Numbered from the stretch's first letter, positions 30,198 to 39,693 are shown. The stretch is DNA of 39,693 nt from Alcanivoracaceae bacterium (GCA_027324795.1 DAHVSB010000009.1:407-40099); one strand, 5' to 3'. Numbers and translations are program-made. Notes: generated by a model from the sequence alone, not told the origin.

Positions 30198-31361
30198 ATG
30201 GCTCTAATCCCTGGCGCTTACAAAAAAGCACTCGCTAATCTGCAAAAACCAAAAGATGTATTAATGGAAATACAAGGGGTCAGCAAATATTTTGAAGACA
30301 CCCTTGCTGTAGACAACATCAATCTCACCATCAACAAAGGTGAAATTTTCGCTTTACTTGGCGGCTCGGGTTCAGGTAAATCCACTCTGCTAAGAATGCT
30401 CGCGGGCTTTGAAGTGCCCACCGAAGGACGTATTTTATTAGATGGGGTGGATATCACTGCAATGCCACCCTATGAGCGCCCTATCAATATGATGTTCCAG
30501 TCTTACGCCCTCTTCCCTCATATGACGGTGGAGCAAAATATTGCCTTTGGTCTTAAGCAAGACCGATTGTCAAAAGATGACATCAAGGCACGAGTAGCAG
30601 AAATGCTTAAACTTGTGCAAATGACTCAATATGCCAAGCGCAAGCCTCATCAATTATCCGGCGGTCAGCGGCAGCGAGTGGCCCTAGCACGCTCATTAGC
30701 CAAACGTCCCAAATTGCTTTTATTGGATGAGCCCATGGGCGCTTTAGACAAAAAATTGCGTTCACAAATGCAGTTAGAGCTAGTGGAAATCATCGAAAAT
30801 GTGGGTGTGACCTGTGTCATGGTGACCCACGATCAAGAAGAAGCCATGACCATGGCGGAGCGTATTGCCATTATGCACCAAGGCTGGATTGCACAGGTGG
30901 GTAGCCCCATGGATATTTATGAAACACCTGCTAGCCGCTTGGTGTGCGAGTTCGTGGGCAATGTAAACCTTTTCGACGGCGAAATTGTGGAAGATGACAC
31001 GGACCATGCCACCATCGTTTGTGCCGAGCTCGAGCGTCCCATTTATGTTGGTCACGGCATTAGCAGTCTTGCAGAGGATAAGCGCGTTACCTTTGCCCTG
31101 CGTCCCGAAAAACTTTTACTCAGCCTGCAAAAACCAACAGACTTAGAGTACGAAGAATATAACTGGACCCAAGGCACAGTGTACGATATCGCCTACTTGG
31201 GCGGGCATTCTGTATATTATGTGGAACTCGCCTCGGGCACCATAGTACAAGCTTTCATAGCTAACTCAGAACGCAACGTCAAGCGCCCCACCTGGGATGA
31301 CAAAGTGTACCTGCACTGGGTGGATGACAGCGGTGTGGTGTTCCAATATGAAAATATTTAA
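30198..31361 (+). CDS. potG: Polyamine ABC transporter ATPase PotG
   Basis: The 387-residue protein has an ABC domain with Walker A GGSGSGKST (residues 55-63), signature LSGGQRQRVALARSL near 153 and Walker B LLLLDEPMGALD, then a C-terminal TOBE region (from about residue 290: RVTFALRPEKLLLS). It couples ATP hydrolysis to polyamine import through PotH and PotI. A GGGGG tract precedes its ATG, and the last 14 bp overlap potH. All nucleotide-binding motifs are intact. Confidence 0.95.
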   Translation: MALIPGAYKKALANLQKPKDVLMEIQGVSKYFEDTLAVDNINLTINKGEIFALLGGSGSGKSTLLRMLAGFEVPTEGRILLDGVDITAMPPYERPINMMFQSYALFPHMTVEQNIAFGLKQDRLSKDDIKARVAEMLKLVQMTQYAKRKPHQLSGGQRQRVALARSLAKRPKLLLLDEPMGALDKKLRSQMQLELVEIIENVGVTCVMVTHDQEEAMTMAERIAIMHQGWIAQVGSPMDIYETPASRLVCEFVGNVNLFDGEIVEDDTDHATIVCAELERPIYVGHGISSLAEDKRVTFALRPEKLLLSLQKPTDLEYEEYNWTQGTVYDIAYLGGHSVYYVELASGTIVQAFIANSERNVKRPTWDDKVYLHWVDDSGVVFQYENI

Positions 31362-32253
31362 TCGCTTGCACGTTTCATTGCCCACTGGGCGTCACGCTGT
31401 TATTGCCATCCCCTTCCTGTGGCTGTTGCTGTTCTTTTTGCTGCCTTTTGTGCTGGTTCTCAAAATCAGCTTTGCCGAATTACAAATTGCGATTCCCCCC
31501 TACACTGCTCTACTCGAGTGGAGTGGCGAGCAGCTGCGCATAGTGCTCAATATCGGCAACTATATTTTGCTTGGCGAAGACTCTATCTATCTCCTCGCTT
31601 ATTTAGGCTCCTTAAAAATAGCTTTAATTAGCACGCTGCTATGTTTGTTAATTGGTTATCCCATGGCCTACGCCATTGCCAACAGCAGCCCTAGCACACG
31701 CCTTATGTGGCTCTTGCTAATGATGATGCCCACCTGGACAGCCTTGCTGATTCGCGCCTATGCGTGGATGGGTATCCTTGGAAATACAGGACTGCTAAAT
31801 CAGTTTTTGCTCTGGCTTGGCGTTATCAAGCAACCCTTAAAGATACTCAACACCAATGCAGCGGTTTATATTGGCGTCGTTTATACCTATTTGCCTTTTA
31901 TGGTATTGCCTCTCTATGCCAATCTCATCAAGCACGACAACAGCCTTATAGAAGCCGCCCAAGACTTAGGCGCTAGACGTTTCACCAGCTTTTGGCGTAT
32001 TACCTTTCCCCTTTCGAAAGGCGGCATTATTGCGGGTTGTATGCTGGTATTTATTCCTGTGGTGGGTGAATTTGTAATACCTGAGCTATTAGGCGGCCCT
32101 GAAACCCTCATGATCGGAAAGGTACTGTGGCAAGAGTTCTTTAACAACCGAGACTGGCCCGTAGCTTCAGCCTTAGCCGTGGTGATGCTGCTGATTTTGC
32201 TAGTTCCCATCTTATTGTTTAATCGTATTCAAGCGAAAGAGTTGGAGAAATAG
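31348..32253 (+). CDS. potH: Polyamine ABC transporter permease PotH
   Basis: Beginning at ATG 31348 the protein is 301 residues with six predicted helices and the cytoplasmic EAA loop EAAQDLGARRFTSFWRITFPL that docks to the ATPase. The track start at 31297 lies inside potG and would add 17 residues without membrane character. The 14-bp overlap with potG suggests translational coupling. Sequence and position between potG and potI identify it as PotH. Confidence 0.93.
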   Translation: MKIFNRLHVSLPTGRHAVIAIPFLWLLLFFLLPFVLVLKISFAELQIAIPPYTALLEWSGEQLRIVLNIGNYILLGEDSIYLLAYLGSLKIALISTLLCLLIGYPMAYAIANSSPSTRLMWLLLMMMPTWTALLIRAYAWMGILGNTGLLNQFLLWLGVIKQPLKILNTNAAVYIGVVYTYLPFMVLPLYANLIKHDNSLIEAAQDLGARRFTSFWRITFPLSKGGIIAGCMLVFIPVVGEFVIPELLGGPETLMIGKVLWQEFFNNRDWPVASALAVVMLLILLVPILLFNRIQAKELEK

Positions 32254-32255
32254 CC

Positions 32256-33062
32256 ATGGTTAGGTTTAGTTTTTCACGCTTAATGCTCTACCTGGGCATG
32301 ATTTTTATTTATGCCCCCATGGTGGTGCTCGTGGTGTACTCCTTTAATGCTTCCCGCTTGGTCACCGTGTGGGGTGGTTGGTCTACTCGCTGGTACAGTA
32401 GCCTATTGCACAATAAACAATTGATGACCGCTGTGTTTCGCTCCCTGGAAATAGCCACATACACCGCCTTGGCTGCTACGGCTTTAGGCACCTTAGCAGC
32501 GTTGGTGCTCACGCGGTTCACACGGTTTCGTGGCCGCACCTTATTCGGCGGCATGGTAACAGCCCCTCTTGTTATGCCTGAGGTAATTACGGGCTTGTCC
32601 TTGTTGCTGCTTTTCGTGGCCATGGCCCAACTTATTGGCTGGCCCTTAGAACGTGGCGTGACAACCATTTGGATTGCACACACCACCTTTAGCACCGCTT
32701 ATGTGGCCATTATTGTTTCTTCACGATTACGTGAGATCGATCAGTCTATTGAAGAAGCTGCTATGGACTTAGGCGCTCGACCTTGGAAAATATTTTTCTT
32801 GATTACGGTGCCCATGATAGCTCCCGCTTTAGTCGCAGGCGCCATGATGGCTTTTGCCCTATCACTGGATGACTTAGTGATTGCCAGCTTTGTGTCGGGC
32901 CCAGGCGCTAGCACCCTGCCCATGGAGATATTTTCAGCAGTGCGGCTAGGTGTCAAACCAGATATCAATGCTGTGGCGAGTTTGATTTTGCTTGCCGTAT
33001 CTCTGGTCACGCTATTGCTCTGGTTTATTTTGCGTCGCCAAGAGAAAAAACGCAGGTTCTAA
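32256..33062 (+). CDS. potI: Polyamine ABC transporter permease PotI
   Basis: The 268-residue partner permease has the EAA loop EAAMDLGARPWKIFFLITVPM and the typical FALSLDDLVIASFVSGPGA segment of PotI/PotC. A GGAGA ribosome binding site overlaps the potH stop, 2 bp away. It closes the potFGHI unit; a terminator hairpin follows within 6 bp. Confidence 0.95.
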   Translation: MVRFSFSRLMLYLGMIFIYAPMVVLVVYSFNASRLVTVWGGWSTRWYSSLLHNKQLMTAVFRSLEIATYTALAATALGTLAALVLTRFTRFRGRTLFGGMVTAPLVMPEVITGLSLLLLFVAMAQLIGWPLERGVTTIWIAHTTFSTAYVAIIVSSRLREIDQSIEEAAMDLGARPWKIFFLITVPMIAPALVAGAMMAFALSLDDLVIASFVSGPGASTLPMEIFSAVRLGVKPDINAVASLILLAVSLVTLLLWFILRRQEKKRRF

Positions 33063-33067
33063 TAAAA

Positions 33068-33103
33068 AAGCCTCTAACTGCATTAAGGTGCTGTTAGAGG
33101 CTT
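33068..33103. terminator. Bidirectional terminator between potI and nadA
   Basis: AAGCCTCTAAC and GTTAGAGGCTT form a perfect 11-bp stem with a 14-base loop. On the minus strand the stem is followed by TTTTTT, an excellent intrinsic terminator for nadA; on the plus strand the tail is weaker (AGTCTTG). Confidence 0.85.
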
Positions 33104-33128
33104 AGTCTTGCTGCTATTAACAAGAAGT

Positions 33129-34172
33129 TTAGCGATTCAGTGATGCGCCGAACTCTAGCATACGTGTTAAGGGTGCCATGGCTTTTTCTGCAAGCGCCGT
33201 ATCCACCAATATTTCTTGGCCTGCCGCATCATCTGCTTCGAGCACTTGGCAAAGGTTCTCTAAACCGTTCATGGCCATCCAAGGACACTGGGCACAGCTT
33301 TGACACTCTGCACCAGAACCAGCCGTGGGTGCTTCCATCAAGATCTTATCTGGCACAAGCTGCTGCATCTTATAGAAGATGCCCTTATCTGTAGCCACAA
33401 TTAAGCGTTGGTTTGGCAACTCTTGTGCCGCTTTAATAAGCTGCGAGGTGGAACCCACCACATCAGCCAGGGCAATCACAGATTTTGGTGATTCGGGGTG
33501 CACGAGCACAGCCGCATCAGGATAGAGGGCTTTAAGATCCACCACACCCTGAGATTTAAACTCTTCGTGCACAATACAAGCACCGTCCCAACATACTACA
33601 TCTGCGCCAGACGCACGCATCACGTAGTCACCTAAATGCTTGTCTGGAGCCCAGAGTATTTTTTCGCCTTGTTGGTCTAAGTGCTTAATCAGCTCCACCG
33701 CAATGCTTGAGGTTACCACCCAATCGGCTTGCGCCTTCACCGCTGCTGAGGTGTTAGCATAAACCACCACTGTGCGATCAGGATACTGAGCGCGAAACTC
33801 AGCAAATTCATCCTCAGGACAACCAATATCTAACGAGCAAGTTGCCTCTAAAGTAGGCATAATTACGCGCTTGTCAGGGCTAAGAATCTTGGCGGTTTCG
33901 CCCATAAAACGAACGCCCGCCACCACCAGTGTTTTGGCCTCATGGTCTCGACCAAAGCGCGCCATTTCTAAAGAATCTGACACGCAGCCACCAGTTTCTT
34001 CGGCTAGAGACTGAATTTCGGGATCAGTGTAATAGTGCGCAACTAATACTGCGTCACGCTCTTTGAGCAAAGTTTTAATGCGCTCGCGGTAAGCCTGTCG
34101 CTCTTCAGCGCTCAGTTCTACCACATTGAGATTGTTTTGCGTTTCAATAAGATTTAAGGACTGTGCAGTCAT
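33129..34172 (-). CDS. nadA: Quinolinate synthase NadA
   Basis: NadA condenses iminoaspartate with dihydroxyacetone phosphate to quinolinate in NAD synthesis, using an oxygen-sensitive 4Fe-4S cluster. The 347-residue protein has the expected blocks: [60 protein letters not shown] and the C-terminal [18 protein letters not shown] with its cluster cysteine. It stands alone, with an interrupted palindrome in its upstream region and a strong terminator downstream. Confidence 0.96.
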   Translation of the reverse strand: MTAQSLNLIETQNNLNVVELSAEERQAYRERIKTLLKERDAVLVAHYYTDPEIQSLAEETGGCVSDSLEMARFGRDHEAKTLVVAGVRFMGETAKILSPDKRVIMPTLEATCSLDIGCPEDEFAEFRAQYPDRTVVVYANTSAAVKAQADWVVTSSIAVELIKHLDQQGEKILWAPDKHLGDYVMRASGADVVCWDGACIVHEEFKSQGVVDLKALYPDAAVLVHPESPKSVIALADVVGSTSQLIKAAQELPNQRLIVATDKGIFYKMQQLVPDKILMEAPTAGSGAECQSCAQCPWMAMNGLENLCQVLEADDAAGQEILVDTALAEKAMAPLTRMLEFGASLNR

Positions 34173-34244
34173 CGGCTTCTAAGGCGGGTGTTGGCCCAAC
34201 CTTTCAACGAGTTAATGCTCTGCCTGTTAGGCAACGGGCGGCCA

Positions 34245-34262
34245 TGATAACACAAATTATCA
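34245..34262. promoter_or_regulatory. Palindrome upstream of nadA
   Basis: TGATAA and TTATCA flank six bases, 73 bp upstream of the nadA start in the 210-bp gap to yebC. It could be an operator for an NAD-responsive repressor, but I cannot match it to a known motif with confidence. Confidence 0.35.
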
Positions 34263-34382
34263 AATACCCTTAATCGTCCCAAGCCACGATATTTACTAGC
34301 CTTAGCAAGGAATAACACAGTTTGAAACAATTTGTGCCCAATACCAACAGGCCCCTAAAAAACTATTTCTTTGCTAAATTAA

Positions 34383-35123
34383 CTACCCTTCGTACTCTTC
34401 TGGGTAGCTAACGTTAGTATATACCTCTTGAACGTCGTCAAGGTCTTCCAGATGATCAATTAGCTTAGTTATGGCCTCCGCGGTTTCCATATCCACTTCA
34501 GCCTCAGTGCTGGGGTGCATGGTTACCTCTGCGTTAGCTGGCTCAAGCCCAGCCTCGCGCAGCGCATCCACCACTTGCCCAAAACTTTTATCAGGCGTAG
34601 TTACCACCAAGAAGGAACCATCCTCTTCGCTTTCAACATCTTCTGCCCCTGCCTCGAGAGCCACTTCAATGAGCTGGTCTTCATCGGTGCCGGGAGGAAA
34701 AACAATTTCGCCGCGCTTGGTAAACAAATAAGCAACCGAGCCATCTGTACCCAAGTTGCCACCACTTTTGGTAAAAGCGTGGCGCACCTCACCAACGGTG
34801 CGGTTCACATTGTCAGTCATGGTTTCCACGAGCACAGCAACACCACCTGGGCCGTAACCCTCGTAAGTGATTTCTGACATATTGCCGCCATCATCTTCGC
34901 CCGCACCGCGCTTAATAGCGCGCTCAATGGTGTCACGTGTCATGTTTGCAGAAAGCGCTTTATCCACCACTGCACGCAACCGCGGGTTATCAGCAATTTC
35001 GCTGCCCCCTTCACGGGCAGCCACGGTGATTTCGCGAATCAGTTTGGTAAAAATCTTACCGCGCTTGGCGTCCTGCGCTGCTTTACGATGGCGAATATTC
35101 GACCATTTACTATGACCAGCCAT
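34383..35123 (-). CDS. yebC: YebC/PmpR-family transcriptional regulator / translation factor
   Basis: The 246-residue protein has the characteristic start [20 protein letters not shown] and the block [21 protein letters not shown] of YebC family I. Members bind DNA or, as shown recently for the family, help ribosomes through proline-rich stretches. A GAGGAG ribosome binding site precedes the ATG. It follows aspS, a common arrangement upstream of ruvC, but here nadA comes next instead of the ruv genes. Confidence 0.95.
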   Translation of the reverse strand: MAGHSKWSNIRHRKAAQDAKRGKIFTKLIREITVAAREGGSEIADNPRLRAVVDKALSANMTRDTIERAIKRGAGEDDGGNMSEITYEGYGPGGVAVLVETMTDNVNRTVGEVRHAFTKSGGNLGTDGSVAYLFTKRGEIVFPPGTDEDQLIEVALEAGAEDVESEEDGSFLVVTTPDKSFGQVVDALREAGLEPANAEVTMHPSTEAEVDMETAEAITKLIDHLEDLDDVQEVYTNVSYPEEYEG

Positions 35124-35156
35124 AAGCTCCTCATACGTTCTTTATTGCTTTCATAC

Positions 35157-35181
35157 AAAAACGGCCCTGTGGCAGGACCGT
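35157..35181 (-). terminator. Terminator between aspS and yebC
   Basis: On the minus strand ACGGTCCTG and CAGGGCCGT pair (one G-U) across a 3-base loop and are followed by TTTT. It lies 8 bp after the aspS stop and should cut read-through into yebC. Confidence 0.7.
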
Positions 35182-35188
35182 CGTTTTC

Positions 35189-36955
35189 TTAAGCTTCAGG
35201 TTTACGGATGCCTAACGCCAACTCACGCAGCTGAGCAGCACTCACTTCTGCAGGGGCATGCGTCATGGGACAAGAGGCCGTCTGTGTTTTGGGGAAGGCA
35301 ATAACATCGCGAATAGAATCGCGACCCATCATCAGCATCACCATGCGATCTAAGCCAAAGGCTAAACCGCCGTGGGGCGGCGCACCATATTTAAGCGCAT
35401 TGAGTAGGAAGCCAAACTTTTCCTCAGCTTCTTCGGCGCTAATGCCTAACAGTTCGAAAATCGCTGCTTGCATGGCACGATCGTGGATACGGATGGAGCC
35501 GCCACCTAATTCGGTGCCATTGAGCACCATGTCATAAGCGCGAGATAACGCCGTCTCAGGGTTAGCCTTCACCTCTTCCACTGAACAGGCCGGCTGTGTA
35601 AAGGGGTGGTGGATAGCCGCTAAACGCCCTTCCTCATCCCGTTCAAACATGGGGAAGTCAACCACCCACAAAGGTGCCCAGTCGCAAGTCAACAGCTCCA
35701 AATCATGACCAAGACGCACGCGCAATGCGCCAAGCGCTTCATTGACAATGCTTGCCTTATCGGCGCCAAAGAAGATTAAATCGCCGGTGGTGGCTCCTGT
35801 GCGGCTGATAATACCCTCGATGGCTTCAGGGGTTAAGAACTTGAGAATCGGGGACTGCAAGCCCTCTTCGCCCGCATCTATATCGTTGACCTTAATATAA
35901 GCCAGTCCTTTGGCACCGTAGATGCTTACATATTTAGTGTAATCATCGATATCTTTACGGCTTAAGGTAACGCCACCCGGTACTTTAAGGGCGGCCACGC
36001 GGCCTTTAGGGGCGTTAGCAGGGCCTGAAAACACCTTAAACTCAACATTGGCTAGCAAATCAGCGATATCCACCAACTCTAAGGGGTTGCGCAAATCCGG
36101 CTTATCCGAACCAAAGCGGCGCATGGCTTCCGCATAAGGCATGCTGGGGAAATCACCGAGGTCCACATCGAGCAATTCTTTAAAGACACCACGCACCATG
36201 GCTTCTGCGATACCCATGATATCTTTTTCATCCACAAAGGAAGCTTCGATATCAATTTGCGTGAATTCAGGTTGACGGTCCGCGCGCAAATCTTCATCGC
36301 GGAAGCACTTGGCGATTTGGTAATAGCGGTCAAAACCCGCCACCATTAATAGTTGTTTAAACAGCTGCGGTGATTGCGGTAGCGCAAAGAAGCTGCCCGG
36401 GTAAGTACGGCTTGGCACCAAGTAATCACGCGCGCCCTCTGGGGTGGCCTTAGTAAGGATTGGGGTTTCCACATCCAAAAAGCCATTATCATCTAGGTAG
36501 CGACGAATCGCAGAGGTTAACTTTGAGCGAAACTGAAAGCCTTTGAGCATTTCAGGACGGCGCAAGTCCATGTAACGGTACTTTAAACGCACCTCTTCAC
36601 CGGCTTGTGAATACTCATCAAGCTCAAACGGTGGTGTATCAGCAGTATTGTGCAAGGTAATCTCTGTACCGAGCACTTCGATATCCCCTGTTAGCATTCT
36701 TGGGTTACGTAGGTTCTCTTCACGCAAACGCACCTGGCCAGTCACAGTAACCACATATTCACTGCGCAAGCGGTCCGCCTGTGCAAACGCCGCCTCCGAC
36801 TGCGGATCAAAAACCACCTGCACCAAGCCAGCGCGATCACGTAAATCAATAAAAATAACGCCACCATGGTCGCGGCGACGGTGCACCCAGCCCGATAACG
36901 TAACAGTTTCCCCTTGGTGAGAGGCTCGTAAATCACCACAGTAATGGCTTCGCAT
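35189..36955 (-). CDS. aspS: Aspartyl-tRNA synthetase (bacterial type, probably non-discriminating)
   Basis: The 588-residue enzyme has the anticodon-binding OB fold (residues 1-105), class II motif 2 ([20 protein letters not shown]), the bacterial GAD insertion (about 290-420) and motif 3 ([13 protein letters not shown]). I start it at ATG 36955 ([10 protein letters not shown], the family N-terminus); the track start at 37027 adds 24 residues of upstream sequence. His30 in [10 protein letters not shown] sits where Pseudomonas aeruginosa has His31, a residue associated with charging both tRNA-Asp and tRNA-Asn; this suggests dependence on GatCAB, which is not in the window. Confidence 0.95.
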   Translation of the reverse strand: MRSHYCGDLRASHQGETVTLSGWVHRRRDHGGVIFIDLRDRAGLVQVVFDPQSEAAFAQADRLRSEYVVTVTGQVRLREENLRNPRMLTGDIEVLGTEITLHNTADTPPFELDEYSQAGEEVRLKYRYMDLRRPEMLKGFQFRSKLTSAIRRYLDDNGFLDVETPILTKATPEGARDYLVPSRTYPGSFFALPQSPQLFKQLLMVAGFDRYYQIAKCFRDEDLRADRQPEFTQIDIEASFVDEKDIMGIAEAMVRGVFKELLDVDLGDFPSMPYAEAMRRFGSDKPDLRNPLELVDIADLLANVEFKVFSGPANAPKGRVAALKVPGGVTLSRKDIDDYTKYVSIYGAKGLAYIKVNDIDAGEEGLQSPILKFLTPEAIEGIISRTGATTGDLIFFGADKASIVNEALGALRVRLGHDLELLTCDWAPLWVVDFPMFERDEEGRLAAIHHPFTQPACSVEEVKANPETALSRAYDMVLNGTELGGGSIRIHDRAMQAAIFELLGISAEEAEEKFGFLLNALKYGAPPHGGLAFGLDRMVMLMMGRDSIRDVIAFPKTQTASCPMTHAPAEVSAAQLRELALGIRKPEA

Positions 36956-37288
36956 AACAATCAGTTCCCAGTGGTCGTTGCAATAATAAAAGGTTTCAAA
37001 AGCGCAATAGTATACCTGCTTTAGCACATTGCAACCATGGCCAGCTCATGGCATGTCACTTCATACACCGCCATCTATCCTTTAAAAGCTCAGTGAATTT
37101 ATATTCTTAAGCAATTGTCAATATTTTAAGCTTCCAGCTCCACCCCCCCTTATTACGACATAATACTGACTGCAGCGCCTAATAGTTATCACAAACAAGC
37201 CTTTTATTTATATGGTTTTCTCGCTATGTTGCTGCTGTTTAAATCTGTAAAAATCTATAACAATCACAATAAAAGAGTAGCCAGAGAA
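36956..37288. other. Intergenic region between divergent aspS and the exported protein gene
   Basis: This 333-bp stretch holds no gene that I can support. On the minus strand TATACT (37009-37014) is a plausible -10 box about 55 bp before aspS, without a good -35. On the plus side there is a run of seven C and several AT-rich segments but no convincing promoter. The in-frame ATG at 37226 is treated as leader, not as the gene start. Confidence 0.5.
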
Positions 37289-38509
37289 ATGATCACAAAC
37301 CTGCCTTCTCCCCTTCACACCTTTTGGATTGCCTCAATGCTCGCCTTAGTGCTGAGTTTTGGCACAACTTACGCCATCGCACAATCCGATTTTGATGACG
37401 ACGATGATGATGTTACTGCAGAAGAATTAATGTATGAAGATATCCCTATTGATGAGGCGATATTTTTAAAAGAATGGGCGCCCGTGCCCTTTAGCCAAAC
37501 TATGTTTGATTACACGGTGGAAGAAATCACCGAGCGCTGGAATGAGTTTATGGTGGGTATTCGCGCTCCCTTCCCCTCCGCTCCTTATTTGGAATACATG
37601 ATCGCTAACCATCCTGAACTGGTTGAGGGTGTTGAAGCATTCAAAGGCGATTATGAGGATTTTAGCCGCCGCAACCTTGAGGTATGGCGATTATTTTTGC
37701 GCGGCGATTTCCAGCAAGCACGGGAAGAGGGCTTACAACTCGGCGCCTTTGGTCTGTTTCCTGCTATGTTCGCCCAGGTGCTACAGGCACAATACCTCGC
37801 AGAAAGCCAACAGGAAAAATATATGCTACTGCAAGATGTAGCCAACCGTGTAAAAAAATATCTACCGCTTCTTGAGGAAGTCCGTGAGGACCCTATTGCT
37901 AAAGAAACGGTGGCCTTTGCTAAGCTAGGCTATGCCTATTCTTTAGGTCGCATTGCTGAAGAATCGCCAGTGGCAGTGGTGGTGGCGCGTCGCTATATCA
38001 ACAAGATCAAAGATAATGCAGATGACATTTTAGAATTAGTACCTGATCACCCCTTAGGCCACGCTTTCCGCGCCGGTGTGGATGCCAACATTATGCGCCG
38101 CGTGGGACGGGCCACCGGCCGGGTCACCTATGGTGCTCGCGCAAACGTGATTGATGAGTCCTTTACTGAAGCATTTGAGAAAACACCCAACATTCCCATT
38201 CTCAACTACGAGTACGCTAATGCATTGATTTATCAGAGCAAAAAGCGCCATATGAATGAGGCTCTTTCTTATTATCAGCGTGCCACCACGATCAAACCCA
38301 CTTGGTCTATGGACGCTTTAGACGTTATGTATGCCCATAAGCGCTTAGCTGAAATCAAGTTGTTCGAAAAGAATTTTCGTAGTTTCCGCACTTTTGAGCG
38401 TCAACGCCGTCGCTTTAGTCGCGTGACGGATCGCAACCTTACCAACGTTTCAAGCCCTATTCTAAATATGGATATGCTTGAAAACCCCGAGAAATATAAG
38501 CTCAACTAA
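37289..38509 (+). CDS. Exported protein of unknown function with TPR-like helical repeats
   Basis: I cannot name this protein. From ATG 37289 it has a signal peptide (LPSPLHTFWIASMLALVLSF, cleavage after AIA) followed by a run of aspartates (DFDDDDDDV). The rest is largely helical; NEALSYYQRATTIKPTW near residue 335 fits a TPR motif, and the segment around REEGLQLGAFGLFPAMFAQ resembles another helical hairpin. The mature protein of about 370 residues should be periplasmic. The track start 37226 would put 21 residues before the signal peptide. A strong hairpin follows, and tamA lies 166 bp downstream. Codon use looks like its neighbours. Confidence 0.75.
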   Translation: MITNLPSPLHTFWIASMLALVLSFGTTYAIAQSDFDDDDDDVTAEELMYEDIPIDEAIFLKEWAPVPFSQTMFDYTVEEITERWNEFMVGIRAPFPSAPYLEYMIANHPELVEGVEAFKGDYEDFSRRNLEVWRLFLRGDFQQAREEGLQLGAFGLFPAMFAQVLQAQYLAESQQEKYMLLQDVANRVKKYLPLLEEVREDPIAKETVAFAKLGYAYSLGRIAEESPVAVVVARRYINKIKDNADDILELVPDHPLGHAFRAGVDANIMRRVGRATGRVTYGARANVIDESFTEAFEKTPNIPILNYEYANALIYQSKKRHMNEALSYYQRATTIKPTWSMDALDVMYAHKRLAEIKLFEKNFRSFRTFERQRRRFSRVTDRNLTNVSSPILNMDMLENPEKYKLN

Positions 38510-38517
38510 TGCACCCT

Positions 38518-38544
38518 GGCTGAGCAGAAAATAACTGCTCAGCC
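38518..38544 (+). terminator. Terminator after the exported TPR-like protein gene
   Basis: GGCTGAGCAG and CTGCTCAGCC form a perfect 10-bp stem with loop AAAATAA, 8 bp after the stop, followed by TGTTCTTATC. It separates the gene from tamA. Confidence 0.8.
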
Positions 38545-38675
38545 TGTTCTTATCAAACTATTACACTAATTAAAGCTTACCCCTAAGAATAATGCGCATT
38601 TGCGCTTTCTTTGCTCTACAATACCCCGACTAAACGTTATCGTTTTTTGCCTGTTATAGCTTAAGGTTTCCGGTA

Positions 38676-39693
38676 TTGGTAAACATTAAACGCAGCCGCT
38701 TATTTTGGTTTATTATTTTGCTCTCGGCGGCGGCTGTTGCCATGGCTGCACCAGAGTTTAATGTGGAAGGTGTCAAGGGCAACGTAAAGAGCAATATTCA
38801 AGCCCATGTGGATTTCGCTAATGAAAAATGTGATCTGCCCGCATGGCGCCAACGCGGTTTGCTGCGTAGCACCGAACAAAACACCCGCAACGCTCTCAAA
38901 GCATTAGGTTACTACCAACCACAAGTAAAAACTCAATTTGAGAAAACAGAAAAGTGCTGGAAAATAACTAGCACCGTCACCCTTGGCGAACCCGTCTTAA
39001 TCGAAGCAGTAGCAATACAAATACTTGGCCCCGCAGCCCAAGACAGTGCTTTTGATAAGGTAAAGCGACACGAAGGGCTAGTTATAGGCGAACGCCTTGA
39101 ACACGGCCACTATGAGAAAGCCAAATCAGATTTAGTGCAGTTGGCCGCGGATCGTGGCTACTTGCTCAGCGAACTGACTGAGCATCGCTTAGAGATCGAT
39201 GTCCCAGCACGTAAGGCCTACATACGGCTAACCCTAGAAAGCGGCCCGCGCTATCACTTTCGTGATATCCAATTTCATCAAGATACCCTGAATCAGTCGC
39301 TGGCCGAGCGTTTTATTACCTTCTCCCCTGGCATGGATTACGAAAGTCGCCACTTAATTAATTACCAGCAAGCGCTCTCCGGCAGTGGCTACTACACCAA
39401 TATTCGCGTGGACACCGAACCCGACCACGAGGCCCAAGCAGTGGACGTTATTAGCTCTGCCGATCCGCGCCCACGCCATGGGTATTTGGCAGGCATCGGC
39501 TACTCCACCGACGTGGGGCCACGCCTACGTTTAGGTTACGAAAACCGTCGCGCTAACCGCCGTGGACACCGCTACAGCTCAGAGTTAGAAGCTTCAGAAG
39601 TTCGTAGCGAAATTAGTTTTAACTATGAAATTCCTGTTGGAGACCCAAAACGCCAGCGAATCAGCCTAGGAACAAGCTATTTAAAAGAAAAAA
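38676..39693 (+). CDS. tamA: TamA, outer-membrane translocation and assembly module (N-terminal part, cut by right edge)
   Basis: Hand translation gives an open frame of 339 codons to the window edge, missed by the track because it has no stop. It begins with a signal peptide (IKRSRLFWFIILLSAAAVAM, cleavage before APEFNVEGV), continues with three POTRA domains (for example QNTRNALKALGYYQPQV, YEKAKSDLVQLAADRGYLLS, YQQALSGSGYYTNIRV) and enters the Omp85 barrel at RPRHGYLAGIGYSTDVGPRL. TamA works with TamB in outer-membrane protein and lipid transport. The start is TTG at 38676 with AAGG nine bases before it; no ATG precedes the signal peptide. tamB would be expected just outside the window. Confidence 0.9.
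   Translation, partial: MVNIKRSRLFWFIILLSAAAVAMAAPEFNVEGVKGNVKSNIQAHVDFANEKCDLPAWRQRGLLRSTEQNTRNALKALGYYQPQVKTQFEKTEKCWKITSTVTLGEPVLIEAVAIQILGPAAQDSAFDKVKRHEGLVIGERLEHGHYEKAKSDLVQLAADRGYLLSELTEHRLEIDVPARKAYIRLTLESGPRYHFRDIQFHQDTLNQSLAERFITFSPGMDYESRHLINYQQALSGSGYYTNIRVDTEPDHEAQAVDVISSADPRPRHGYLAGIGYSTDVGPRLRLGYENRRANRRGHRYSSELEASEVRSEISFNYEIPVGDPKRQRISLGTSYLKEK

Noticed and set aside
37226-37288. Upstream ATG of the exported TPR-like protein
   Set aside because: It would place 21 polar and basic residues before an otherwise standard signal peptide.

Overview
This is an ordinary-looking chromosomal stretch from a gammaproteobacterium, most likely a marine or halophilic relative of the Pseudomonas/Cellvibrio/Alcanivorax groups. 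The evidence is a complete Na+-pumping NADH:quinone oxidoreductase (Nqr) operon followed, in the Pseudomonas-like order, by a long-form GAPDH and mfd; a lolC-lolD-comEC block; a two-gene agmatine-to-putrescine pathway; and potFGHI. There are no insertion sequences, prophage genes, CRISPR arrays, tRNAs or rRNAs that I can see, and coding density is high. The organism assignment is inference from gene content and order.

Layout. 1-2.8 kb (minus): lolC/F-type permease, lolD, and the N-terminal part of comEC, which runs off the left edge and is absent from the ORF track. 2.9-6.5 kb (plus): a secreted protein with an acidic tail, then aguA, aguB and a glycerophosphodiester phosphodiesterase. 6.5-14.9 kb (minus): one tight transcription unit nqrABCDEF-apbE-nqrM-patatin, with a recognisable promoter at about 15.0 kb. 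15.1-17.5 kb (minus): long GAPDH (GTG start) and tesB. 17.7-21.15 kb (plus): mfd, whose stop overlaps that of a convergent lysR-type gene. 22.1-24.8 kb (plus): yceI and thiC, with a TPP riboswitch in front of thiC. 25.1-27.1 kb (plus): a CPA2 antiporter with a cytosolic C-terminal region. 27.2-28.8 kb (minus): a PACE-family efflux protein and a membrane-anchored strictosidine-synthase-like beta-propeller. 29.0-33.1 kb (plus): potFGHI. 33.1-37.0 kb (minus): nadA, yebC, aspS. 37.3-39.7 kb (plus): an exported protein of unknown function, then tamA, cut by the right edge and also missing from the track.

How the genes work together. Nqr, its flavin transferase ApbE and its iron-centre maturation factor NqrM form a self-contained sodium-pump module; the CPA2 antiporter may use or balance the resulting ion gradients. 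AguA/AguB make putrescine from agmatine, and PotFGHI imports putrescine-type polyamines. Two lipid hydrolases (glycerophosphodiesterase and patatin) meet tail to tail with overlapping ends. Envelope biogenesis appears at both ends (Lol lipoprotein export, TamA). 

I found no convincing new defence or mobile system. The points most worth a second look are the patatin gene fused into the nqr operon, the single Lol permease, the two uncharacterised exported proteins, the structured potF leader with an attenuator-like hairpin behind potF, and several palindromes in promoter regions. Several ORF-track starts are too long (TTG or upstream ATG); corrected starts are given with reasons.
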